Below the pieces are notes generated by a model that was not told where the DNA came from, did not search any database, and saw only the letters and a list, made by a program, of their open reading frames with translations. This document shows positions 37,403 through 45,547 of a stretch of 64,000 nt of DNA, in pieces. A program made the translations under genes and the position numbers. Positions within the stretch are counted from its first letter, which is position 1. Every line of letters starts with the position of its first letter. This DNA is from an uncultured Collinsella sp. (GTDB lineage Bacteria > Actinomycetota > Coriobacteriia > Coriobacteriales > Coriobacteriaceae): the NCBI GenBank assembly GCA_900541855.1, contig UQLD01000008.1, forward strand, positions 1-64,000, in the 5' to 3' direction.

Positions 37403-38301
37403 TACAGCACGCCTCCGATCATCAGCATCAGCTGCGCGGTGATGCAGCCGAAGATAAGCGAATCGCTACGATCGAGCATGCCGCCGTGGCCCGGGATAAG
37501 GTTGCCGGAATCTTTGACGCCCACACCGCGCTTGATGCGCGACTCGATAAGGTCGCCGATAACGCCCAGAATGGACACGACCACGCCGCACAGCAGCGCA
37601 TAGGGCAGGCTGAGCTTGAAGAAATGCGTCGCCCACAGGATGAGCCAAATCAAAACCGAGCCCAGGATGCCGCCAACAAACCCCTCCCAGCTCTTTTTGG
37701 GAGAGATCTTGGGAACCATCTTGTGTTTGCCGATACGGCTACCCACGATATAGGCAAACGAATCGGAGACCCAGAGAGACGCGCAAACACCCACCGAAAG
37801 CAGGGCGCCGGCAAAACCGGGCACGGCATCGCGCAGCAGCACGATAGCCGACAGCATAAAACCGGTGTAGATGGGACCCATGAGTGTCACGGCAACATCG
37901 GATATACGGGTACGCGGCGACCAGACATACCAAATGCCCACAGCGAGCATCAGGGCAAAAAGCAGGGCATTCAGCAGCATCGAATCGCCCAACGCCGACA
38001 GCGGAAAGAGCACGGCGGCAGCGATACCCATGCGCTCGTTAGCCATCTTGCCATCGAGCCTTGTCATACGGAAAAACTCATAGCAGCACAGACCGCTCAT
38101 GACGGAAACAAAGATGGCCGTGGGCACGATACCCAAAACCAGGCACAGGATAAAGACAACGGCGTAGACGATACCGGCGGCGGCACGGGTAATAAAGCCC
38201 GCCAGCCACGAACCGGTGCCGCTCTTCACTGCAGGCGTTCCCGCAGTGGCAGCTTTGCGCGCAGGCGTCTTGGGAGCAGATGCCTTGGGACGATCGGACA
38301 C
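37402..38301 (-). CDS. cdsA: Phosphatidate cytidylyltransferase
   Basis: A 299-residue integral membrane enzyme making CDP-diacylglycerol for phospholipid synthesis. Six to eight hydrophobic segments precede the C-terminal family signature (SRIKRGVGVKDSGNLIPGHG, then GMLDRSDSL). A cytoplasmic Lys/Ala-rich N-terminus of about 30 residues comes first. The GTG start follows GGAGG. Its place between uppS and dxr is conserved. Confidence 0.94.
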   Translation of the reverse strand: MSDRPKASAPKTPARKAATAGTPAVKSGTGSWLAGFITRAAAGIVYAVVFILCLVLGIVPTAIFVSVMSGLCCYEFFRMTRLDGKMANERMGIAAAVLFPLSALGDSMLLNALLFALMLAVGIWYVWSPRTRISDVAVTLMGPIYTGFMLSAIVLLRDAVPGFAGALLSVGVCASLWVSDSFAYIVGSRIGKHKMVPKISPKKSWEGFVGGILGSVLIWLILWATHFFKLSLPYALLCGVVVSILGVIGDLIESRIKRGVGVKDSGNLIPGHGGMLDRSDSLIFGCITAQLMLMIGGVL

Positions 38302-38303
38302 GA

Positions 38304-39098
38304 TTAAGCCTCCTCGGTCTTGCTCAGTCCACCAAACCTACGGTCACGGCCCTGATAGGCCAAAATGGCGTCGACAAGGCCCCAACGATCAAAGTCGGGC
38401 CAATAGGTATCGGTGACGTAGAATTCGGAATAAGCCACCTGCCACAGCAGATAGTTCGAAAGGCGCAGCTCACCAGAAGTGCGAATCACAAGCTCAGGAT
38501 CGGGAAGGCCGGCGGTATAGAGGTGGGAAGCCACCATGTCGTCATCAATTGCGCCAGGATCGATCTTACCGGCGGCAGCGTCGAGTGCGATCTGACGGAC
38601 AGCGCGGGTAATCTCGGCACGCGCGCCGTAGTTGACGGCAAGCGCCAGCGTCATGCCGGTGTGATTGGCGCACTCGGCAAGACCGCGTTCAAAAACGTCG
38701 CGGGTCTTCTTGGGCAGCGCGGAAATGTCACCCAAAAAGACAACGCGCACGTTTTCGCGCTTCAGAAGCGGCAGCTCGTCGATAAACGTCTTGGCAAACA
38801 GGTGCATCAAGACGTTGACCTCATGCTGCGGGCGGTTCCAGTTTTCGGTAGAAAACGCATAGGCCGAAAGCACGTCGACGCCCAGACGCACGCAGGCGGT
38901 AATAATCTCACGAAGGGAGACGATACCCGCCTTGTGGCCCTCGGTGCGTGCAAGACCGCGCGATGTGGCCCAACGACCATTGCCGTCCATGATGCACGAG
39001 ATATGGTGCGGAATGTTATTGAGGTCAAGGTCGGAAAAACCGACGCCCGCAGGGGCGTCGGCAAAGTACTCGACCAGTTTATGCTCGTCGTATTGCAC
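38304..39098 (-). CDS. uppS: Isoprenyl transferase (undecaprenyl diphosphate synthase)
   Basis: A 264-residue cis-prenyltransferase that makes the undecaprenyl carrier for cell-wall synthesis. The conserved IMDGNGRWA (about 36-44), NWNRP and RTSGELRLSNYLLWQVAYSE segments are present. The GTG start follows GGAG and lies 1 base after frr. It supplies the lipid that the dgkA product would recycle. Confidence 0.94.
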   Translation of the reverse strand: MQYDEHKLVEYFADAPAGVGFSDLDLNNIPHHISCIMDGNGRWATSRGLARTEGHKAGIVSLREIITACVRLGVDVLSAYAFSTENWNRPQHEVNVLMHLFAKTFIDELPLLKRENVRVVFLGDISALPKKTRDVFERGLAECANHTGMTLALAVNYGARAEITRAVRQIALDAAAGKIDPGAIDDDMVASHLYTAGLPDPELVIRTSGELRLSNYLLWQVAYSEFYVTDTYWPDFDRWGLVDAILAYQGRDRRFGGLSKTEEA

Positions 39099-39099
39099 C

Positions 39100-39636
39100 T
39101 TAGATCTCCATGACCTCGGCTTCTTTTTCCTTCAGAAGCTCCTCGACCTTGGCGACATACTCATCGGTGTGCTTCTGGACCTTGGCCTGCTCGCGACGGA
39201 CATCGTCCTCGGTGAGCTCCTCATCGCGCTCAAGCTTGTTGTTGAAGTCGCGACGGATGTTACGGATAGACACCTTGGCCTGCTCGGCGTACTCGCGGCA
39301 CTCCTTGACGAGCTCGCGACGGCGCTCCTCGGTGGGAGCCGGGAACGGCAGACGAACGACGGTGCCATCGGAGTTGGGGGTAATACCCAGATCGGAAGCG
39401 CCGATGGCCTTGACGATAGCGTTGATGAGTGCCTTGTCCCACGGCTCGATGAGCAGCATGTGGGCCTCGGGGGTCTTGACGGCGGCAACCTGCGTGACCG
39501 GCGTGGGAACACCGTAATAATCGACGGTGATGTCGGACAGAATGTTGGCATTGGCGCGGCCGGTACGGACCTTGGAGAAGTTATGCTTGAGGGACTCGAG
39601 CGACTTGTCCATATGGGCGGTGATGTTCTCTGCCAT
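39100..39636 (-). CDS. frr: Ribosome recycling factor
   Basis: A 178-residue factor that splits terminated ribosomes together with EF-G. It has the long three-helix bundle with MDKSLESLKHNFSKVRTGRAN at the N-terminus and the family core PWDKALINAIVKAIGASDLG. The length is close to the 185 typical. The ATG follows GAGGAT and lies 2 bases after pyrH. Confidence 0.96.
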   Translation of the reverse strand: MAENITAHMDKSLESLKHNFSKVRTGRANANILSDITVDYYGVPTPVTQVAAVKTPEAHMLLIEPWDKALINAIVKAIGASDLGITPNSDGTVVRLPFPAPTEERRRELVKECREYAEQAKVSIRNIRRDFNNKLERDEELTEDDVRREQAKVQKHTDEYVAKVEELLKEKEAEVMEI

Positions 39637-39638
39637 GC

Positions 39639-40361
39639 TTAATCCTCCTGATAGACGAGCGTGCCGACGGGCTCACCCGCGAGCGCGCGCTTGACGGTGT
39701 CCTCGCCATCGATGTTGAGGACCAAAATCGGCATACGGTTATCCTGGCACAGTGCCGTAGCGGTGGAATCCATAACCTGCAGACCGCGGACGAGAACCTC
39801 GTGATAGGTAATCTTGTCAAAACGGACGGCATCAGCGCACTTGACGGGATCCTTATCGTAGATGCCGTCAACCTTGGTGGCTTTAATCAGAATCTCGGCG
39901 CCGATCTCGCACGCACGAAGAGCCGCGGCGGTGTCGGTCGTAAAATACGGATTGCCCGAACCGGCGGCAAAAATAACGACGTTGCCCTTGGAAAGGTGGT
40001 TGATGGCGCGACGGCGAATATAGGGCTCGCAGATCTCGTTCATCTGGATAGCGCTCATCACGCGGCAGGGAACATCGTTATGCTCGAAGGCATCCTGCAG
40101 GGCGAGCGCGTTCATAACGGTTGCCAGCATGCCCATGTAGTCGGCCTGAGCACGCTCCATGCCACCGGCAGCGCCTGCCATGCCGCGGAAAATATTGCCG
40201 CCGCCGACAACGACGCCGACCTCATGGCCAACGGCGAGCAGCTCCTTGACCTGCTTAGCAAGATGGTCGGTAACCTTGGGGTCGATGCCATATTGGCCGT
40301 CGCCCATCAGCGCTTCGCCGGAAAGCTTAAGAAGCACGCGTTTATATCGGATGTCGGACAA
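39639..40361 (-). CDS. pyrH: Uridylate kinase
   Basis: A 240-residue amino-acid-kinase-fold enzyme that converts UMP to UDP and is controlled by UTP. It has KRVLLKLSGEALMG, VVVGGGNIFRG, and the ATP-binding ATKVDGIYDKDP. The start is TTG, with AGGAGG upstream. It heads the pyrH-frr-uppS run and is separated from rpsB-tsf by the tsf terminator. Confidence 0.96.
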   Translation of the reverse strand: MSDIRYKRVLLKLSGEALMGDGQYGIDPKVTDHLAKQVKELLAVGHEVGVVVGGGNIFRGMAGAAGGMERAQADYMGMLATVMNALALQDAFEHNDVPCRVMSAIQMNEICEPYIRRRAINHLSKGNVVIFAAGSGNPYFTTDTAAALRACEIGAEILIKATKVDGIYDKDPVKCADAVRFDKITYHEVLVRGLQVMDSTATALCQDNRMPILVLNIDGEDTVKRALAGEPVGTLVYQED

Positions 40362-40391
40362 AGCGATCCTCCTTTAGATTGAACTCTCAAC

Positions 40392-40418
40392 ATTCTATCA
40401 AAGGCTCTAAGAAGAGCC
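40392..40418 (-). promoter_or_regulatory. candidate promoter of pyrH-frr with adjacent inverted repeat
   Basis: TGATAGAAT (an extended -10) on the minus strand at 40400-40392. Upstream, GGCTCT, 4 bases, AGAGCC sits over the -35 region and could be an operator. Confidence 0.45.
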
Positions 40419-40421
40419 ATG

Positions 40422-40457
40422 AAAAAGCAGGCTGTGAGTAAAACCCACAGCCTGCTC
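40422..40457 (-). terminator. intrinsic terminator of rpsB-tsf
   Basis: A perfect 11-bp stem (AGCAGGCTGTG / CACAGCCTGCT) followed by TTTTTC on the minus strand, just after tsf. Confidence 0.85.
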
Positions 40458-40479
40458 ATTACCAGCTACAAGAGCTTAT

Positions 40480-41349
40480 TTACTCGCCACGGACCAGACG
40501 GTCAAAGGCAACGACGGTAATGGTGTCGCCGAGCTCCTTGGAGACCTGCTCAGCGTACTTCTTGATGGTGAGGGAGCTGTCCTTGATGAACTCCTGCTCG
40601 GTGAGCACGGACTGCTTGTAGAACTTCTCCAGACGGCCGACAGCCATCTTCTCCTGGATAGCCTCGGGCTTACCGGACTCGGCAGCCTGAGCCATGTAGA
40701 TCTGCTTCTCGTGCTCGACGGTCTCGGCCGGAACCTGATCGCGGGTAGCGCAGATCGGGGCGACGGCGGCAACCTGAAGGGCAACGTCGTGAGCGAAGGT
40801 CTTGAAGGATTCAGCCTGAGCGGTCTCAGCCTTCTCGAAGGCGAACTCGACGAGGACGCCGATCTTACCACCCATGTGGATGTAAGAAGCGAGCGCGCCG
40901 TTCTCAGCCTTGCGGGCAGCGAAGCGGGAGATCTTCATGTTCTCGCCCATGATGTGAATCATCTCGGTGAGCTCGGAGGAAACGGTCTCCTCGCCCATCG
41001 GCTTCTCGAGCAGAGCGTCGACGTCAGCAGGCTCGGTGGTAGCGACAACCTCAGCGACCTTGGAAGCAAAGCCGGTGAACTTGGCGTTAGAGCCAACGAA
41101 GTCGGTCTCGCAGGAGAGCTCGAGCAGAGCGCCGGTCTTGCCATCCTCGGAGACGAACGCGGCGACAGCGCCCTCGTTGGTCTCACGGCCAGCCTTCTTG
41201 GCAGCCTTGGCAAGGCCGTTCTTACGCAGAACGTCGACAGCGGCGTCCATGTCGCCGTCAGCCTCGACGAGAGCCTTCTTGCACTCCATCATCGGGGAGT
41301 CGGTCATCTCGCGGAGCTGCTTGACCATAGCGGCGGTAATCTGGGCCAT
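40480..41349 (-). CDS. tsf: Elongation factor Ts
   Basis: A 289-residue nucleotide-exchange factor for EF-Tu. The N-terminal TS-N domain (VKQLREMTDSPMMECKKAL, about 8-26) is followed by the core with CETDFVGSNAKF. The ATG at 41349 is preceded by AAAGGA. It follows rpsB by 45 bases and shares its terminator. Confidence 0.96.
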   Translation of the reverse strand: MAQITAAMVKQLREMTDSPMMECKKALVEADGDMDAAVDVLRKNGLAKAAKKAGRETNEGAVAAFVSEDGKTGALLELSCETDFVGSNAKFTGFASKVAEVVATTEPADVDALLEKPMGEETVSSELTEMIHIMGENMKISRFAARKAENGALASYIHMGGKIGVLVEFAFEKAETAQAESFKTFAHDVALQVAAVAPICATRDQVPAETVEHEKQIYMAQAAESGKPEAIQEKMAVGRLEKFYKQSVLTEQEFIKDSSLTIKKYAEQVSKELGDTITVVAFDRLVRGE

Positions 41350-41394
41350 TGTGGTTCCTTTCAAAGAGATGAAAAAGAATTAACTAAGACTGAT

Positions 41395-42123
41395 TTACTC
41401 GGCCTTGGGCTCAGCGGCCATCTCGGCCTCGGAGACCTGCTCCTTACCAGAGCCAGCGAGGCAGGCGTCAGCCATGAGCTCGCACATAAGGGTGACAGCG
41501 GAGATAGCGTCATCGTTGCAGGGGATGCCGTACTCGACCTCGTCGGGATCGGAGTTGGTGTCGATCAGGGCGACGACGGGGATGTTCAGGCGCTGAGCCT
41601 CCTTGATGGCGTTCTCCTCGCGCTTGGTGTCGATGACGAAGAGAGCCTGGGGCAGACCCTTCATGTCGCGGGCGCCACCGAGGTTGGTCTGGAGCTTGGT
41701 GAGCTCCTTGCCGAGAACAGCCTGCTCCTTCTTAGGCAGAACAGCCATGCGGCCGTCCTCGACCATGGCCTCGAGCTCCTCCATGCGGTTGATGCGGGAG
41801 CGGATGGTGACGAAGTTGGTCAGCATACCGCCGAGCCAACGCTGGTTGATGTAAGGCATGTTGGCGCGCTCAGCAGCGTTCTTGACGGCCTCCTGAGCCT
41901 GCTTCTTGGTGCCGACGAACAGCACGTTGCCACCCTTGGCGACGTTCTTGACGAAGGTGTAGGCCTGGTCGGCGTCGAGGATGGTCTGCTTGAGGTCGAG
42001 GATGTAGATGCCGTTGCGCTCACCGAAGATGAACGGCTTCATCTTGGGGTTCCAGCGACGGGTCTGGTGACCGAAGTGGCAGCCGGCCTCGAGCAGGGTG
42101 CGGATATTAATCTTGGTAGCCAT
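41395..42123 (-). CDS. rpsB: 30S ribosomal protein S2
   Basis: A 242-residue ribosomal protein at the small-subunit neck. It begins ATKINIRTLLEAGCHFGHQT and contains RWNPKMKPFIFGERNGIYI. The ATG follows AGGAGG. A well-formed promoter is about 140 bases upstream, leaving a structured leader. It is co-transcribed with tsf. Confidence 0.96.
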   Translation of the reverse strand: MATKINIRTLLEAGCHFGHQTRRWNPKMKPFIFGERNGIYILDLKQTILDADQAYTFVKNVAKGGNVLFVGTKKQAQEAVKNAAERANMPYINQRWLGGMLTNFVTIRSRINRMEELEAMVEDGRMAVLPKKEQAVLGKELTKLQTNLGGARDMKGLPQALFVIDTKREENAIKEAQRLNIPVVALIDTNSDPDEVEYGIPCNDDAISAVTLMCELMADACLAGSGKEQVSEAEMAAEPKAE

Positions 42124-42258
42124 GTTAAACCTCCTGTGGTTTGCCTCCGCGCGGGGTCATCCTCCAAAACCAACCCGGACATGTGCTACCAAAGCCCGGG
42201 CACCACGGTATGAAGTAGCCGCGCGTGCGTGATAAAAACATGTTGCCGTGAAGCAACC
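42124..42258 (-). other. structured leader of rpsB
   Basis: The leader of about 135 bases has several possible stems, among them GTTGC/GCAAC near its 5' end, CCCGG/CCGGG and a self-complementary CCGCGCGG before the ribosome binding site. Translational autocontrol by S2 is known in other bacteria. No known motif is recognised here. Confidence 0.35.
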
Positions 42259-42264
42259 CGATGA

Positions 42265-42293
42265 ATGATAGCAGGAATGCCTCTTCCTGCCAA
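42265..42293 (-). promoter_or_regulatory. promoter of rpsB-tsf
   Basis: TTGGCA, a 17-base spacer, then TATCAT on the minus strand, with TG one base before the -10 (TGCTATCAT). Confidence 0.65.
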
Positions 42294-42301
42294 CCCGCAA
42301 T

Positions 42302-42324
42302 CAAAACCACACACCTGAGTGCGG
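42302..42324 (-). terminator. possible terminator of xerC
   Basis: CCGCAC / GTGTGG (6 bp with one G-U pair) followed by TTTTG on the minus strand, about 20 bases past xerC. Confidence 0.4.
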
Positions 42325-42342
42325 CGCGGGACGTCCCAGCCA

Positions 42343-43185
42343 CTATTCGCCGCGGGGATGGGCTTGAGCCACGGCACGTTTAAGCCGATCGGGTGTGAGA
42401 TGCGTGTAGATCTGCGTCGTGGACAGGCTCGCATGACCTAGCAGCTCTTGAACCGAGCGCAGGTCCGCACCGCCCTCGAGCAAGTCGGTCGCAAAGGTAT
42501 GGCGCATCGCATGCGGGGCGATGTCAGCCGGAATGCCGGCGAGCGTCGCCAGCGTATGGAACCGCCGCCGGAGCATCGCGGAGCTCATGCGATTGCCGCG
42601 CGCCGATATAAGCAGCGGATGCGGCCCGGTAGCGAGGTCGCGGCGCTTTGCCCGAGCGAGCAACTCCGGCCTCCCCTCTTCAATATAGAGACGCGTCACA
42701 TCGAGCGCACGACGATACAGAGGGACGATACGCTCCTTGCTCCCCTTGCCCCACAGGCGCAGCGTGCGCTCGGACCATGAGATGGATTCCACATTGAGCG
42801 CCGCAAGCTCTGAGATGCGGGCACCCGAGGCATAGAGCAACTCGAGCATCGCCGCATCGCGCAGTCCCGCGGGTGTTGAGGTATCAGGCGTCTTGAGCAG
42901 CGCCTCGACCTGCTGGGTCGTAAGGACGCCCGGCAGGTCACGCGGCAGCTTGGGCGACGCGATCGCCGAGACCGCATCGCCCTCGACAATCCCCTCGGCA
43001 GCCATCCAGCGATAGAGAGATCGGATAGCCGACAGGTGCGCCGCAAGCGTTCGGGGAGCCACCTGCTCACGCGAAAGCTCAGCAAGATAGCGACGAATGG
43101 TGCGCACGTCGGCAGCGAAAGCATCAATATCCTCGCGCTCGCACCAGGCAGCAAAGCGCTCCAGTCTCGAGCCATAGGCCGTCAC
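42343..43185 (-). CDS. xerC: Tyrosine recombinase XerC/XerD family (start uncertain)
   Basis: A site-specific recombinase that resolves chromosome dimers at dif. The catalytic residues are visible: Arg in ASGARISEL, Lys in GKGSKER, His-x-x-Arg in HAMRHTF, His in LLGHASL and the nucleophile Tyr in TTQIYTHL. The first standard start is GTG at 43185, giving 280 residues. Coding continues upstream in frame (DSFIAYIARVEGLSPNTVTAYG), matching the missing start of the core-binding domain. A non-standard start, such as CTG at 43251 eight bases after trmFO, is therefore likely. Confidence 0.88.
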   Translation of the reverse strand: MTAYGSRLERFAAWCEREDIDAFAADVRTIRRYLAELSREQVAPRTLAAHLSAIRSLYRWMAAEGIVEGDAVSAIASPKLPRDLPGVLTTQQVEALLKTPDTSTPAGLRDAAMLELLYASGARISELAALNVESISWSERTLRLWGKGSKERIVPLYRRALDVTRLYIEEGRPELLARAKRRDLATGPHPLLISARGNRMSSAMLRRRFHTLATLAGIPADIAPHAMRHTFATDLLEGGADLRSVQELLGHASLSTTQIYTHLTPDRLKRAVAQAHPRGE

Positions 43186-43259
43186 CGTGTTGGGAGAAAG
43201 CCCCTCAACGCGTGCGATATAGGCGATAAAAGAGTCGACGGTGTCGTACAGGTCAAAGG

Positions 43260-44597
43260 CTATGACCGGTCGCCTCCAAACAAGTCGGAACGCGTGGCCA
43301 AGTAGGCATCGAGGGCCTCGAGCGCACGGTCCGCATAGGCCTGATAGCGGTCGCGCTTGCTGCGGCGCTTACCGTCCTCGAGCGGCGGCACCAGGCCAAA
43401 GTTGACATGCATGGGCTGATAGCCCACGGTGGCAGGATCGGTCGCATAGCCCACGAGCGCACCCAGGGCGCCCACGCGGGGCAACTCGACGGAATCGGCG
43501 CCGATAGCCTCTGCATAGGTGTTGAGCGCCGCGAGCAGACCGGTCGCCACGGCTTCCATGTACCCCTCGGTGCCGGTGATCTGACCGGCCAGGCGCACGC
43601 CGGTACCGGGCACGGCAAAGGTGCCATCGAGCACGTGCGGGGCGTCGACAAAGGTATTGCGGTGCATGACACCGTAGCGGAAGAACTCAGCGTTCTCCAG
43701 GCCCGGCACCATATGGAAGACGCGCTTCTGCTCGCCAAAGGTCAGGTTGGTCTGGAAGCCCACCAGGTTATAGGCGGTCTTCTCCTTGTTCTCGGCACGC
43801 AGCTGAATCGCCGCCCAAGGGCGACGTCCGGTACGCGGGTCGGTGAGGCCGACGGGCTTCATGGCGCCAAAGCGAATGGCGTCCTTGCCGGTGCACGCAA
43901 CCTCCTCGGCAGGCTGGCAGGCCTGGAACAGATCGCCGCCCTCAAAGTCCTTGAGCACCACGCGGTCGGCCGTGGTGAGCGCCTCGATAAAGGCCTCGTA
44001 CTCCTCCTTGTTGAGCGGAGCGTTGAGATAGTCGCCGCTCCCCTGCTCCTCGTAGCGCGACTGCGAAAACAGCACGTCCATATCGAGCGTGGAGGCATCG
44101 ACGATCGGCGCCGCGGCATCGAAGAACGCAAGGGCGTCGCCACCGACGAGCTTCATGACCTCTTCGCTCAGCGCCGGTGAACACAGCGGGCCCGCGGCAA
44201 TGACCACGTGGCCCTCGGGGATCTGGGTGACCTCGCCGTGAACGACCTCGATATTGGGGCGGGCGGCAACCTCAGCCTCGACGAGCTCGGAGAATGTAAC
44301 ACGGTCGACCGCCAGGGCGCCACCAGCGGGAACAGCAGCGCGATGGGCGCAGTCGAGCAGGACTGAACCCATGCGCTCAAGCTCGGCCTTCAGCAAACCA
44401 GCCGCGGAATCCGGACGGGTCGACTTAAACGAATTGGAGCAGACGAGCTCTGCCAGGTGATCGGTATGGTGAGCCGGGGAGCTCACCTGGGGGCGCATCT
44501 CGCACAGCTTTACGGCAAACCCGCGGTCTGCCAGCTGGATCGCGCATTCCGAACCCGCCAGACCGCCACCGATAACCGTCACCTGATCGAACTGCAT
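43260..44597 (-). CDS. trmFO: Methylenetetrahydrofolate-tRNA-(uracil-5-)-methyltransferase TrmFO
   Basis: A 445-residue FAD enzyme that makes ribothymidine at tRNA position 54 using folate. The FAD motif GGGLAGSECAIQLADRG lies near the N-terminus, followed by LVCSNSFKSTRPDSAAGLLK and FQTNLTFGEQKRVF. It is found where the SAM-dependent TrmA is absent. The ATG at 44597 is preferred to the TTG at 44603 by its spacing from AAAGGTG. It sits between dprA and xerC, as in many Gram-positive genomes. Confidence 0.95.
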   Translation of the reverse strand: MQFDQVTVIGGGLAGSECAIQLADRGFAVKLCEMRPQVSSPAHHTDHLAELVCSNSFKSTRPDSAAGLLKAELERMGSVLLDCAHRAAVPAGGALAVDRVTFSELVEAEVAARPNIEVVHGEVTQIPEGHVVIAAGPLCSPALSEEVMKLVGGDALAFFDAAAPIVDASTLDMDVLFSQSRYEEQGSGDYLNAPLNKEEYEAFIEALTTADRVVLKDFEGGDLFQACQPAEEVACTGKDAIRFGAMKPVGLTDPRTGRRPWAAIQLRAENKEKTAYNLVGFQTNLTFGEQKRVFHMVPGLENAEFFRYGVMHRNTFVDAPHVLDGTFAVPGTGVRLAGQITGTEGYMEAVATGLLAALNTYAEAIGADSVELPRVGALGALVGYATDPATVGYQPMHVNFGLVPPLEDGKRRSKRDRYQAYADRALEALDAYLATRSDLFGGDRS

Positions 44598-44611
44598 CTG
44601 CAAACACCTTT

Positions 44612-45547
44612 CTAATTGACACGTTTTCCATTGTGACCGAAGGGCGTCTGGGCGTGAAGGGCAAACTTGGAGGGCGCATACCTTCCATCCATCATGCGCT
44701 CGATAAGGCCCTCGAGTTCAAGCGAACCCAAGAGTTTGAGTACGCCGACAGCATCGAGTGAGACGAGCGCCGCGATGTCGTCGACCTTGAGCGGAGAGGC
44801 GATGAGCGCATGCATCACGGTCTGCTGTGTTGGATTCAGGTCGGCAATGCCGGGAGCATCGGGGCGCGAGTAGCGCAGGGTGCCGTATATGCGAGAGATA
44901 GCCATCTCGATGGACTCCTCGTCGACAATGCAGCAGGCACCGTTCGCAATGAGGTAATTCGTGCCACGCGACTCGGGCGATAGGATCGACCCCGGCACGG
45001 CAAGAAGTTCGCGCCCCAAATCCATAGTAGCCTCGGCTGTAGAAAACGTCCCGGAAGGCATACCCGCCTCGGATACAAAGAGGGCTTGCGACAGGGCCGC
45101 GATCACGCGATTGCGACGCGGAAAGGCAAACTTGCGCGGACCCATGCCCCACGGAGAGATCGACACGACCGCGCCGCCCGTATCGAGCGTGCGCGTAATA
45201 AGCCCCGCGCTCGAACGCGGGTAGACCACGTCGGCGCCCGTCCCCAGCACCACGACGTGTTTGCCGCCGGCGTTGACCGCAGCCCAACCCGAGGCCTGGT
45301 CACAACCGACCGCACCGCCCGAAACTACCGTCACTCCCGCCTCAACCGCCACCTTCGCCGCAAGCTCTGCCACGGCAAGACCATACGGCGAGGCCTTTCG
45401 CGCACCGATGATGGAGAGCGCGGGCGTCGAAAGCACCTCGGGGTTGCCGCGCACATAGAGCGTCTGGGGTACATCAGATAGCTCCAAAACGCTCTCGGGA
45501 TACAACGCATCACCTGGATGCAGCTCGAAGGTCCCCTCAGCTATCAT
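44612..45547 (-). CDS. dprA: DNA-processing protein DprA
   Basis: A 311-residue protein that binds incoming single-stranded DNA and loads RecA in transformation. The Rossmann-like core has IIGARKASPYG, VSGGAVGCDQASGWAA, PRRNRVIAALS and VPGSILSPESRGTNYLI. A C-terminal winged-helix domain (about 235-290) follows. The N-terminal SAM-like domain is short or absent. The ATG overlaps the comM stop (ATGA) and follows AAGGAGG. Confidence 0.94.
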   Translation of the reverse strand: MIAEGTFELHPGDALYPESVLELSDVPQTLYVRGNPEVLSTPALSIIGARKASPYGLAVAELAAKVAVEAGVTVVSGGAVGCDQASGWAAVNAGGKHVVVLGTGADVVYPRSSAGLITRTLDTGGAVVSISPWGMGPRKFAFPRRNRVIAALSQALFVSEAGMPSGTFSTAEATMDLGRELLAVPGSILSPESRGTNYLIANGACCIVDEESIEMAISRIYGTLRYSRPDAPGIADLNPTQQTVMHALIASPLKVDDIAALVSLDAVGVLKLLGSLELEGLIERMMDGRYAPSKFALHAQTPFGHNGKRVN

